Below are positions 32,849 through 41,668 of a stretch of DNA of 64,000 bases, piece after piece. Position 1 is the stretch's first letter, and every line of letters begins with the position of its first letter. A model generated the notes under the pieces. The model worked only from the letters and a program-made list of their open reading frames with translations, was not told the origin of the DNA and ran no database searches. Where the stretch lies: assembly GCF_002160985.1 (NCBI RefSeq), contig NZ_NFLQ01000001.1:62001-126000 (forward strand), written 5' to 3'. The DNA is from Lachnoclostridium sp. An118 (GTDB lineage: Bacteria; Bacillota; Clostridia; Lachnospirales; Lachnospiraceae). A program made the translations under genes and the position numbers.

Positions 32849-34264
32849 ATGGCAGAAATTCAGAAAAAACCAGTGAAAATAACAGAAACCATTCTGCGGG
32901 ATGCACACCAGTCTCTGATCGCCACACGTATGACAACAGAGCAGATGCTGCCCATTATCGATAAAATGGATAAGGTCGGCTACCATTCCGTAGAGTGCTG
33001 GGGCGGCGCTACATTTGACGCGTCCCTCCGCTTCCTGAAGGAAGATCCCTGGGACAGACTTCGCAAGTTCAGGGATGGATTTAAAAACACAAAGCTTCAG
33101 ATGCTTTTCAGAGGACAGAACATCCTGGGATACCGTCCCTACGCAGATGACGTGGTAGAGTACTTCGTACAGAAGTCCGTGGCAAACGGCATTGATATCA
33201 TCCGTATCTTTGACTGTATGAATGATCTCCGCAACCTGCAGACTGCGGTCAAGGCGGCAAACAAGGAGAAAGCGGACGCACAGGTGGCCCTTTCCTACAC
33301 ACTGGGAGATGCCTACACAATGGACTACTGGGTAGACATCGCTAAGAGAATTGAGGATATGGGTGCCAATTCCATCTGTATCAAGGACATGGCAGGTCTG
33401 CTCCTGCCCTACGAGGCTACAAAGCTGATCGGAGCACTGAAAGAGGCAGTGGATCTCCCAATTCAGCTTCACACCCACTACACATCAGGCGTGGCTTCCA
33501 TGACTTACCTGAAAGCAGTGGAGGCAGGTGTGGACGTCATCGACACAGCTATGTCTCCGTTCGCCCTGGGAACATCCCAGCCGGCCACAGAGGTTATGGT
33601 GGAGACTTTCCGCGGAACACCTTACGATACAGGACTGGACCAGAAGCTCCTGGCAGAGATCGCGGACTACTTCCGTCCTATCAGAGATGAGGCCCTGGAC
33701 AGCGGACTTCTCAATCCGAAGAACCTTGGCGTCAACATCAAGACACTTCTGTACCAGGTACCCGGAGGTATGCTCTCCAACCTTACATCCCAGCTTAAAG
33801 AGCAGGGCGCTGAGGATAAGTACTACGAGGTCCTGGAAGAAGTGCCGAGAGTCCGCAAGGACCTGGGCGAGCCGCCTCTTGTTACACCTTCCTCACAGAT
33901 CGTGGGCACACAGGCTGTGTTCAATGTGCTGATGGGAGAGCGCTACAAGATGGCCACAAAAGAGACAAAGGACGTCCTGAGCGGAAAATACGGTGCTACC
34001 GTCAAACCGTTCAACCCGGATGTGGTCAAGAAGGTTCTCGGAGATGATCCGGAAGTCATCACATGCCGCCCGGCGGATCTGATACCGGATGAGCTGGATA
34101 CGCTTAGAAAAGAGTGTGAGCAGTGGATCCAGCAGGATGAGGACGTGCTGACATACGCCCTCTTCCCGCAGGTGGCAGTGGACTTCTTCAAGTACAGGGA
34201 AGCGCAGCAGACGAAGATCGACCCGACTGTGGCGGACACGGAAAACGGAAGCTATCCGGTGTAG
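32849..34264 (+). CDS. Oxaloacetate/pyruvate carboxyltransferase (OadA N-part, 5S type)
   Basis: The 471-residue protein is the TIM-barrel carboxyltransferase of oxaloacetate decarboxylase alpha, pyruvate carboxylase and transcarboxylase 5S. Seen: ITETILRDAHQSLIATRM (metal-binding Asp), VGYHSVECWGGATFDASLRF, ICIKDMAGLLLPYEA and QLHTHYTSGVASMTYLKAVE with the HTH metal ligands. It stops after the conserved C-terminal domain and lacks a biotinyl domain, which fits the separate carrier at 31181. The ATG at 32849 follows GGAGGA; a terminator closes the operon. Confidence 0.93.
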   Translation: MAEIQKKPVKITETILRDAHQSLIATRMTTEQMLPIIDKMDKVGYHSVECWGGATFDASLRFLKEDPWDRLRKFRDGFKNTKLQMLFRGQNILGYRPYADDVVEYFVQKSVANGIDIIRIFDCMNDLRNLQTAVKAANKEKADAQVALSYTLGDAYTMDYWVDIAKRIEDMGANSICIKDMAGLLLPYEATKLIGALKEAVDLPIQLHTHYTSGVASMTYLKAVEAGVDVIDTAMSPFALGTSQPATEVMVETFRGTPYDTGLDQKLLAEIADYFRPIRDEALDSGLLNPKNLGVNIKTLLYQVPGGMLSNLTSQLKEQGAEDKYYEVLEEVPRVRKDLGEPPLVTPSSQIVGTQAVFNVLMGERYKMATKETKDVLSGKYGATVKPFNPDVVKKVLGDDPEVITCRPADLIPDELDTLRKECEQWIQQDEDVLTYALFPQVAVDFFKYREAQQTKIDPTVADTENGSYPV

Positions 34265-34298
34265 GCCTGCTCCAGTCATAGAAGAGAACAGAAAGCAG

Positions 34299-34361
34299 AA
34301 AAAAGGCAGACAGGATGAGGGGGGGAGCGACAGACTCCACCGGCAGACTGTCTGCCTTTTT
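34299..34361. terminator. Bidirectional terminator between the pump cluster and the SpoIID-like gene
   Basis: AAAAAGGCAGACAG (34300-34313) pairs with CTGTCTGCCTTTTT (34348-34361), giving T-runs on both strands. It serves the plus-strand pump operon and the convergent gene at 34419. Confidence 0.85.
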
Positions 34362-34418
34362 GCGCGCCGGCCTGTGTGGGATCTCACTGGCGCATCATAT
34401 GTTGCAGACAGTCTCCCT

Positions 34419-35657
34419 TCAGGTCAGCTCTGCGATCCGCGATACGCCCACATAGATTTCCGAAATCTTGTACCAGGTAGGATAATCGGTGATCCCTGTC
34501 CGGGGAAGACCGAATACATCCTGGAATTCCCGCACCGCCTCCGCTGTGGCCGGGCCGTAGATGCCGTCTGCCGTAAGCTTTGGGAGGGCCGGGTAGGCCC
34601 CGGCGATGACGTTCAGCTGCTCCTGGAGCTGGCGGACCTTGGCCCCGGAGGAGCCCTCCTCCAGATTGTATCCCGGCCAGGAGGAGGGGATGCCGGAGAT
34701 GGCCTCGGCTGTGTTGATGTACATGTCGTCCCCGTAGTAATAGCGGAGGATCTCGATGGGCGTGTAGCCCTGGTCCCCCAGGGATTTTGACCCCCACTGT
34801 GTCATCCAGTTTGGACACTGGACCTGGCGCCCGTCGCAGTACTGGGTCAGGATGGGCTGGCGCACATTGGGGCGTGAGAGGTAATCCGCAAAGAGCTCAT
34901 CCACGATGACGGATATGGTGTCGTACACGTTTCGCTCGGGGATCCACTTGTGGTCAAAAGCGGTGGAGGAGGTGATGGTGAAATCATAGCCCTGGTTCCG
35001 GTACCACTCCGTGTACACCCGGTTCAGGGTGAAGGACATGATGGCCAGCACATTGGCCCGGATGGTGTTGGCGGGCCAGGTGGCGTAGATCTCGCTGGAG
35101 GCCACATTTTTGATGTAGTCTTTGTATTTCACATAATAATTCCGGGCCGTGCTGTCCCTGGGGCTGCCGTCGTGGACCACGATGTACTCCGGCACCACCA
35201 CCCGGCTTAAGACGATCTCCCCGGTCTCATTTACCGGCTTGATCTCATCCTCCGGGATCTTGGGAGGATAGTTCCCGTAGAGAGTGTGGGCTGGGATGAC
35301 AAAGCGCTCCTCCCGCCTGTCTGTGGAGTCGGAGGGACGCATCCTTATGTTCTGGATGGCAGTCACATCTCCCAGGATCTCGGCCCCTGCTATGCTGACT
35401 GTCTCAAATCCCGGGGCGCTGGCGAGGATAGTGTACTCGGAGTAGGGCTGCTCGTCAGAATTGACATCTAAGCTGTACTCCACGGGCGGCGCGTCCAGCT
35501 CCAGTGTCTCTGTCTGGCCGGAGCTGTCCGTGGAAGTCTCCTCCAGTATGTTGTCGGGGATGCCGGTGTAGGAGATGCGGATGTCGGCGCCGGAGACCGG
35601 ATACCCGTTTATTTCTGAGGTGACGTTGATCTTCAGTTTTCCTATGGAAGAAGGCAT
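34419..35657 (-). CDS. SpoIID-like protein with C-terminal peptidoglycan-binding domain
   Basis: The 412-residue protein has an N-terminal carboxypeptidase-regulatory-like beta domain (about 1-110), a SpoIID/amidase-enhancer-like core (DYIKNVASSEIYATWPANTI then RANVLAIMSFTLNRVYTEWY, about 180-225; QYCDGRQVQCPNWMTQWGS, about 290) and a PG_binding_1 domain near the C-terminus (SGAKVRQLQEQLNVIAGAYP, DGIYGPATAEAVREFQ). No signal peptide is visible, which is odd for a wall protein; such proteins may act in the mother cell or use another route. Function in spore cortex or wall handling is inferred. Confidence 0.78.
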   Translation of the reverse strand: MPSSIGKLKINVTSEINGYPVSGADIRISYTGIPDNILEETSTDSSGQTETLELDAPPVEYSLDVNSDEQPYSEYTILASAPGFETVSIAGAEILGDVTAIQNIRMRPSDSTDRREERFVIPAHTLYGNYPPKIPEDEIKPVNETGEIVLSRVVVPEYIVVHDGSPRDSTARNYYVKYKDYIKNVASSEIYATWPANTIRANVLAIMSFTLNRVYTEWYRNQGYDFTITSSTAFDHKWIPERNVYDTISVIVDELFADYLSRPNVRQPILTQYCDGRQVQCPNWMTQWGSKSLGDQGYTPIEILRYYYGDDMYINTAEAISGIPSSWPGYNLEEGSSGAKVRQLQEQLNVIAGAYPALPKLTADGIYGPATAEAVREFQDVFGLPRTGITDYPTWYKISEIYVGVSRIAELT

Positions 35658-35755
35658 AGTGAACCTCCCGGCACAATGGTTTTGTCAATGTCAGTATATG
35701 AGGGGAAAATCAGATTGTGAAAAAAAGAAAATTTTCATATACTATATGTGGATAC

Positions 35756-35776
35756 GAAAAAGCCGGCTGTGCCGGC
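35756..35776 (-). terminator. Minus-strand terminator-like hairpin in a divergent region
   Basis: On the minus strand GCCGGC, ACA, GCCGGC is followed by five T. It stands between two divergent genes, where no minus-strand gene ends, so it is either in the leader of the SpoIID-like gene or a block against antisense transcription. Confidence 0.5.
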
Positions 35777-35807
35777 CCGCAGGTTTTTTTGACAGGAGTT
35801 TGGCTAT

Positions 35808-37088
35808 ATGGATAGAAGAAAGAGAAAGAGAGGATGCGGGGTGCTCTGCCTGCTCCTGGCGGCTGTCGCCGGAGCGGTCCTCTTTGGCTGCAGGGACAGC
35901 ATTGCCGCCCTTTTAAGAGCGCAGCAGGAGAAGATCATGGAGACGGCAGCCCTGGAGGATGCGTCCACAGAGGACGGCGGACAGGAGCAGGCCGGGGCAG
36001 GAGAGGGCAGCGCGGTGTCCGGGGAGCCTTCCGGGACAGAAAAGTACTACTTTCAGCAGCTGGATGAGAGGGAGAGGGAGGTCTACGGGAAGATACGGGA
36101 TGGACTTCTGGCCTTTCAGGAGGAGATAGAGCTGGAGGACGCGTCCACGGAGGAGATAGACCGTCTGTACGGCCTGGTCATGAAGGACTACCCGGAAATA
36201 TTCTGGTGCGACGGGGCCGGCAGCGTGGTGACGAGCAGCGCCTCCTTTGGACTTTCCGGCCGCAGCGCCGCACTGCGGCCGGAGTACAACTGCTCGGAGG
36301 AGGAAAAGGAGGAGCGCCGGAGCCGGATAGAGGCGGAGGCGGACCAGTGTCTGTCAGGGATAGACAGCCAGGCAGGTGATTACGATAAGATCCTGTACGT
36401 GTACGAGTATGTGATAGGCGGCGTGGAGTATGACCTGTCAGCACCGGACAATCAGAATATTTACAGCGTGTTTGTGGGGAGGCGCTCGGTGTGCGCCGGC
36501 TACGCCAAGGCAGTGCAGTATCTTCTGGAGAGGCTGGGCGTGTTCTGCACCTACGTCAGCGGCACGGCCGTCTCCCGGTCAGGGGAGGGCGGCCACGCCT
36601 GGAACCTGGTCAGGTGCGAGGGACAGTACTGCTATGTGGATGCCACCTGGGGAGACCCGGTCTACCTCCAGGAGGGCCAGGAAGAGGACCAGGAGGCGCA
36701 GGAGAGTCCGGAGATCGCCTACGATTACCTGTGCTGCGATGACACACAGCTCTTCCGGACCCATACGCCGGACAGCGACCAGGAGCTCCCGGCCTGCAGT
36801 ACCATGGCCTACAATTACTATGTGGTGAACGGCATGTACTATGAGACCTACGATCCGGAGACCATCCTGCAGGCCATGAACCGTTCCATCGCAGCAGGAG
36901 AAGGGATGACTGTTCTGAAATTTTCAGGGCCGGAGGTCTACCGGGAGGCCAGGGAGGAGGTGCTGACGGACCTGGCGGACCGTGCGGCCCGGAACCTGGC
37001 TCACCTGTACGGCATCGGCACGGTGAGATACTCCTACCGGGACGATGACAGCCTTGACAAGATAACCATGTACTGGGACTACGAATAA
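35808..37088 (+). CDS. Transglutaminase-like domain protein, membrane-anchored
   Basis: The 426-residue protein has a basic start and one hydrophobic anchor (VLCLLLAAVAGAVLFGC, possibly a weak lipobox at Cys 28), a charged linker, then a transglutaminase-like domain. The Cys-His-Asp triad is visible: RRSVCAGYAKAVQYLLERLG (Cys about 228), GHAWNLVRCEGQYCYVDATW (His about 264, Asp about 279). Such secreted enzymes act as proteases or crosslinkers at the surface; the substrate is unknown. No neighbour explains its role. It reads as intact. Confidence 0.8.
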   Translation: MDRRKRKRGCGVLCLLLAAVAGAVLFGCRDSIAALLRAQQEKIMETAALEDASTEDGGQEQAGAGEGSAVSGEPSGTEKYYFQQLDEREREVYGKIRDGLLAFQEEIELEDASTEEIDRLYGLVMKDYPEIFWCDGAGSVVTSSASFGLSGRSAALRPEYNCSEEEKEERRSRIEAEADQCLSGIDSQAGDYDKILYVYEYVIGGVEYDLSAPDNQNIYSVFVGRRSVCAGYAKAVQYLLERLGVFCTYVSGTAVSRSGEGGHAWNLVRCEGQYCYVDATWGDPVYLQEGQEEDQEAQESPEIAYDYLCCDDTQLFRTHTPDSDQELPACSTMAYNYYVVNGMYYETYDPETILQAMNRSIAAGEGMTVLKFSGPEVYREAREEVLTDLADRAARNLAHLYGIGTVRYSYRDDDSLDKITMYWDYE

Positions 37089-37103
37089 AATGTATTTTAT
37101 CGG

Positions 37104-37132
37104 TTGAAAATTGTCCTGATCTGTAGTATAAT
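37104..37132 (+). promoter_or_regulatory. Promoter of carAB
   Basis: TTGAAA (37104-37109), 17 bases and TATAAT (37127-37132). The leader before carA is about 160 bases. Confidence 0.75.
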
Positions 37133-37178
37133 CTTTACAATTTGTGGAGACATGATTTGTCGCTGGGGAGAAATGTAG

Positions 37179-37215
37179 AAAGGCAGTTGTGCTTGCACAT
37201 ACTGCCTTTTATTTC
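37179..37215 (+). terminator. Attenuator-like terminator in the carAB leader
   Basis: AAAGGCAGT pairs with ACTGCCTTT, with an inner GTGC/GCAC stem, followed by TTTTATTT. It lies between promoter and carA, so it probably sets expression by premature termination; no PyrR-type binding sequence is obvious. Confidence 0.7.
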
Positions 37216-37298
37216 GCCCGGAAACATGCGGGCGCTTCAGCTGGCAGAACAATCTTCGCATATTACATGAAAACATTGTGAAGGGAAAAGGTGAATAA

Positions 37299-38369
37299 AT
37301 GAAAGCGTTTCTTATTTTGGAAGACGGAACTGTCTTTACGGGAACCAGCATTGGATCTACGAGAGACATGATCAGTGAAATTGTATTTAATACCTCCATG
37401 ACAGGCTATCTGGAGGTGCTGACTGACCCTTCTTACGCAGGACAGGCCGTAGTTATGACCTATCCATTGATCGGAAATTACGGAATTACACCGGACATGG
37501 AGTCAAAGAAAGCATGGCCGGACGGTTACATCGTAAGAGAATTATCGAGAATGCCAAGCAACTTCCGCTGCGAGGGAACCATCCAGGACTTCTTAAAGGA
37601 GCAGGATATCCCGGGCATCGCAGGAATTGATACCCGCGCCCTCACCAAGATCCTGAGGGAAAAGGGAACCATGAACGGTATGATCACTACCAATGAAAAC
37701 TTTGATCTGGATGAGATCCTTCCGAAACTTCATGCGTACACAGTGGGAGATGTTGTGTCAAAGGTTACATGCCAGGAACCATATGTGCTGGAAGGAAATG
37801 GACCGAGGGTGGCGCTGATGGATTTCGGAGCTAAGAACAATATTGCAAAGTCCCTCAACAAGAGAGGCTGCCAGGTGACCATCTATCCGGCAGACACGAC
37901 CGCTGAGGAGATCATCGCCTCCAGGCCGGACGGCATCATGCTCTCCAACGGCCCCGGGGACCCGGAGACCTGCACGGAGATCATCGGGCAGATCAAAAAG
38001 CTCTACGAGACAGATATCCCCATCTTTGCCATCTGTCTGGGACACCAGCTCATGGCTCTTGCCAATGGGGCAAAGACATACAAACTGAAATATGGTCACA
38101 GAGGCGGCAATCATCCGGTGAAGGATCTGACAAACAACCGGGTGTACATCTCCTCCCAGAACCACGGCTACGCGGTGGATGCCTCCACCATTGACCCGGC
38201 CATCGCAAAAGAGGCCTTTGTCAATGTCAACGACGGCACAAACGAGGGACTTTCCTATGTAGGAAAGAATATTTTCACTGTGCAGTTCCATCCGGAAGCA
38301 TGTCCGGGACCACAGGACTCCGGGTATCTGTTTGACAGGTTTATGGATATGATGAAAGGAGCAAACTAA
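37299..38369 (+). CDS. carA: Carbamoyl-phosphate synthase, small (glutaminase) subunit
   Basis: The 356-residue subunit hydrolyses glutamine and passes ammonia to CarB. The N-terminal domain shows IVFNTSMTGYLEVLTDPSYA; the class I amidotransferase domain has IMLSNGPGDPETC, the catalytic Cys in IFAICLGHQLMALANGAKT (about 246) and the His/Glu in FTVQFHPEACPGP near 333. Its stop overlaps the carB start (TAATG), so translation is coupled. Carbamoyl phosphate feeds pyrimidine and arginine synthesis. Expression is probably set by the leader terminator at 37179. Confidence 0.97.
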   Translation: MKAFLILEDGTVFTGTSIGSTRDMISEIVFNTSMTGYLEVLTDPSYAGQAVVMTYPLIGNYGITPDMESKKAWPDGYIVRELSRMPSNFRCEGTIQDFLKEQDIPGIAGIDTRALTKILREKGTMNGMITTNENFDLDEILPKLHAYTVGDVVSKVTCQEPYVLEGNGPRVALMDFGAKNNIAKSLNKRGCQVTIYPADTTAEEIIASRPDGIMLSNGPGDPETCTEIIGQIKKLYETDIPIFAICLGHQLMALANGAKTYKLKYGHRGGNHPVKDLTNNRVYISSQNHGYAVDASTIDPAIAKEAFVNVNDGTNEGLSYVGKNIFTVQFHPEACPGPQDSGYLFDRFMDMMKGAN

Positions 38370-41300
38370 TGCCTAGAAATAAAGATATTAAAAAAGTACT
38401 GGTTATCGGTTCCGGTCCGATCGTCATCGGGCAGGCGGCAGAATTTGACTATGCGGGAACACAGGCCTGCCGTTCTCTGAAAGAGGAAGGCCTGGAGGTT
38501 GTCCTTCTCAACTCAAACCCTGCCACCATCATGACAGACAAGGATATTGCGGACCGCGTCTACATCGAGCCTTTGACAGTGGAAGTGGTGGAGCAGCTCA
38601 TCCTGAAAGAGAAGCCGGACAGCGTCCTTCCCACTCTGGGCGGACAGGCAGCTCTGAACCTGGCCATGGAGCTGGAGGAGAACGGCTTCCTGAAGAGAAA
38701 CAATGTGCGCCTCATCGGTACCACATCCGAGACCATCAAGAAGGCGGAGGACCGTCTGGAGTTCAAGACCACCATGGAGAAGATCGGCGAGCCATGTGCG
38801 GCTTCCCTTGTGGTGGAGAACGTGGAGGATGGTATCAAGTTCGCAGAGAAGATCGGCTACCCGGTAGTCCTGCGCCCCGCCTACACGCTGGGCGGCAGCG
38901 GCGGCGGTATCGCCCACGACAGAGAGCAGCTTGTGGAGATCCTGGAGAACGGACTCCGCCTCTCCCGCGTGGGACAGGTCCTTGTGGAGCGCTGCATCGC
39001 GGGCTGGAAAGAGATTGAGTACGAGGTGATGCGGGATGGCAACGGCAACTGCATCACGGTATGTAATATGGAAAACATTGACCCGGTCGGCGTGCACACA
39101 GGAGACAGTATCGTAGTGGCTCCCTCCCAGACACTGGGGGACAAGGAGTACCAGATGCTCCGTACCTCAGCCCTTAATATCATCAGCGAGCTGAACATCA
39201 CCGGCGGATGTAACGTGCAGTACGCCCTGCACCCGGATACATTTGAATACTGCGTTATCGAGGTAAATCCCCGTGTCAGCCGTTCTTCCGCCCTGGCTTC
39301 CAAGGCAACAGGCTATCCCATAGCCAAGGTGGCGGCCAAGATCGCTCTTGGATACACCCTGGATGAGATCAAGAATGCAGTTACACAGAAGACATACGCA
39401 AGCTTCGAGCCCATGCTGGACTACTGCGTAGTGAAGATGCCCCGTCTTCCGTTTGATAAATTCATCAGCGCAAAGCGTACGCTGACAACCCAGATGAAGG
39501 CCACAGGAGAGGTCATGAGTATCTGTGACAACTTCGAGGGCGCCCTCATGAAGGCCATCCGCTCCCTGGAGCAGCATGTGGACAGCCTTATGTCCTACGA
39601 CTTCACGGCCCTCACAAAAGAGGAACTGCTGGAGAAGCTGGAGATCGTGGACGACCGCCGTATCTGGATGATCGCGGAGGCACTGAGAAAAGGCATCTCC
39701 TACGATGAGATCAACAGGATCACAAAGATTGACAAATGGTTCATCGACAAGATCGCCCGCCTGGTAGAGATGGAGCAGACACTGAAGACAACACCTCTGT
39801 CAGCAGACATCTTAAAAGAGGCAAAGAGAATGGAGTTCCCGGACAATGTGATCGCAGACCTGACCGGAAACACAGAGCGTCAGATCCATGACATGCGTCA
39901 CGAGTACGGCATTACTGCTTCCTACAAGATGGTTGACACCTGCGCGGCTGAGTTTGCGGCTGCCACACCGTACTACTACTCTGTATACGGAAGCGAAAAT
40001 GAGGTGGAGGAGACAAAGGGACGCAAGAAAGTCCTTGTCCTCGGTTCCGGCCCCATCCGTATCGGACAGGGAATCGAGTTCGACTTCTGCTCCGTGCACT
40101 GTACATGGGCCTTCTCCAAAGAAGGATATGAGACCATCATCGTCAACAACAACCCGGAGACAGTTAGTACAGACTTTGACATTGCAGACAAGCTGTATTT
40201 TGAGCCTCTCACACCGGAGGATGTGGAGAGCATCGTGGATCTGGAGAAACCGGACGGCGCCGTGGTACAGTTCGGCGGCCAGACAGCCATCAAGCTGACA
40301 GAAGCTCTCATGAAGATGGGCGTGCCCATCCTTGGTACATCCGCAGAGAACGTGGACGCGGCAGAGGACAGGGAGCTCTTTGACGAGATCCTGGAGAAAT
40401 GCGGGATCCCGCGCCCGACAGGCGGCACGGTGTTTACTGCTGAGGAGGCAAAAGAGGTTGCCAACCGCCTTGGTTATCCTGTGCTGGTACGTCCTTCCTA
40501 CGTACTTGGCGGACAGGGGATGCAGATCGCCATCAACGACCATGACATAGATGAGTTTATCGGTATCATCAACCGGATCGCTCAGGACCACCCCATCCTG
40601 GTAGACAAGTATCTCCAGGGCAAGGAGATCGAGGTGGACGCTGTCTGCGACGGAGAGGACATCCTCATACCGGGTATCATGGAGCATATTGAGAGAGCGG
40701 GTATCCACTCCGGAGACAGTATCTCCGTCTATCCGGCGCAGAGCATTTCCGAGAAGACAAAGAAGACCATCGAGGAGTACACCAGGAAGCTGGCCCAGTC
40801 CCTCCATGTCATCGGACTGATCAACATCCAGTTCATCGTGTGCGGGGAGGACGTGTACGTCATCGAGGTCAACCCCAGGTCCAGCCGTACCGTTCCCTAC
40901 ATCAGCAAGGTGACAGGCATCCCCATCGTGCCGCTGGCAACAAAGGTGATCATCGGACACAAGCTGAAGGACCTGGGCTACACCCCGGGACTGCAGAAGG
41001 AGGCAGACTACTTTGCCATCAAGATGCCGGTATTCTCCTTTGAGAAGATCCGGGGCGCGGACATCAGCCTCGGACCTGAGATGAAGTCCACAGGAGAGTG
41101 CCTGGGTATCGCAAAGACCTTTGACGAGGCCCTCTACAAGGCATTCCTGGGAGCCGGCATCAAGCTGCCGAAGCACAAGAACATGATCATCACTGTCCGG
41201 GATGAGGACAAGCCGGAGGCTGTGGAGATCGGACGCCGCTTTGAGAAGATCGGTTACAAGATCTTCGCCACAAGGAGCACAGCCGAGGCCCTGCAGGCCG

Positions 41301-41566
41301 GAGGCGTAAAGGCGGTTCCTGTAAATAAAATTGAGCAGGAGTCACCCAACCTTATGGACCTGATACTGGGACACAAGATCGACCTTGTCATCGACACGCC
41401 GCCTCAGGGAGCGGACAGGGCAAGGGATGGCTTTGTGATTCGCAGGAACGCCATCGAGACAGGCGTCAACGTGCTGACAGCCATCGACACGGCGGAGGCC
41501 CTCATCACCAGTCTGGAGAACACGGACATCAAGAAGCTGACCCTCATCGACATTGCGAAGATTTAG
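38369..41566 (+). CDS. carB: Carbamoyl-phosphate synthase, large subunit
   Basis: The 1065-residue enzyme makes carbamoyl phosphate from bicarbonate, ammonia and two ATP. Both ATP-grasp halves are visible: KVLVIGSGPIVIGQAAEFDY with RPAYTLGGSGGGIAHDREQL in the first, and KVLVLGSGPIRIGQGIEFDF with RPSYVLGGQGMQIAINDHDI in the second. An oligomerisation domain lies between about 400 and 550 and an MGS-like allosteric domain at the C-terminus (about 930-1065). Length is typical and it reads as intact. A strong terminator follows. Confidence 0.98.
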   Translation: MPRNKDIKKVLVIGSGPIVIGQAAEFDYAGTQACRSLKEEGLEVVLLNSNPATIMTDKDIADRVYIEPLTVEVVEQLILKEKPDSVLPTLGGQAALNLAMELEENGFLKRNNVRLIGTTSETIKKAEDRLEFKTTMEKIGEPCAASLVVENVEDGIKFAEKIGYPVVLRPAYTLGGSGGGIAHDREQLVEILENGLRLSRVGQVLVERCIAGWKEIEYEVMRDGNGNCITVCNMENIDPVGVHTGDSIVVAPSQTLGDKEYQMLRTSALNIISELNITGGCNVQYALHPDTFEYCVIEVNPRVSRSSALASKATGYPIAKVAAKIALGYTLDEIKNAVTQKTYASFEPMLDYCVVKMPRLPFDKFISAKRTLTTQMKATGEVMSICDNFEGALMKAIRSLEQHVDSLMSYDFTALTKEELLEKLEIVDDRRIWMIAEALRKGISYDEINRITKIDKWFIDKIARLVEMEQTLKTTPLSADILKEAKRMEFPDNVIADLTGNTERQIHDMRHEYGITASYKMVDTCAAEFAAATPYYYSVYGSENEVEETKGRKKVLVLGSGPIRIGQGIEFDFCSVHCTWAFSKEGYETIIVNNNPETVSTDFDIADKLYFEPLTPEDVESIVDLEKPDGAVVQFGGQTAIKLTEALMKMGVPILGTSAENVDAAEDRELFDEILEKCGIPRPTGGTVFTAEEAKEVANRLGYPVLVRPSYVLGGQGMQIAINDHDIDEFIGIINRIAQDHPILVDKYLQGKEIEVDAVCDGEDILIPGIMEHIERAGIHSGDSISVYPAQSISEKTKKTIEEYTRKLAQSLHVIGLINIQFIVCGEDVYVIEVNPRSSRTVPYISKVTGIPIVPLATKVIIGHKLKDLGYTPGLQKEADYFAIKMPVFSFEKIRGADISLGPEMKSTGECLGIAKTFDEALYKAFLGAGIKLPKHKNMIITVRDEDKPEAVEIGRRFEKIGYKIFATRSTAEALQAGGVKAVPVNKIEQESPNLMDLILGHKIDLVIDTPPQGADRARDGFVIRRNAIETGVNVLTAIDTAEALITSLENTDIKKLTLIDIAKI

Positions 41567-41594
41567 GAGAGGGCCAGGTAAGAGAGGAAGAAAT

Positions 41595-41632
41595 AAAAAA
41601 ACGGGCAGGAATATCATTCCTGTCTGTTTTTT
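41595..41632 (+). terminator. Intrinsic terminator after carB
   Basis: AAAAAACGGGCAGGAA pairs with TTCCTGTCTGTTTTTT around ATATCA-like loop; A-run on one side and T-run on the other may make it bidirectional. Confidence 0.88.
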
Positions 41633-41668
41633 ATGGTACAATGAAAAAGCGAAAAGGAGGATGACAGC

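Noticed and set aside
35758-35790. Plus-strand terminator with seven T
   Set aside because: The T-run is seven bases away from the stem on the plus strand and no plus-strand gene ends before it; the minus-strand reading fits better.
39812-41176. Open frame of 454 codons on the minus strand
   Set aside because: It is a shadow of carB with no motif of its own.
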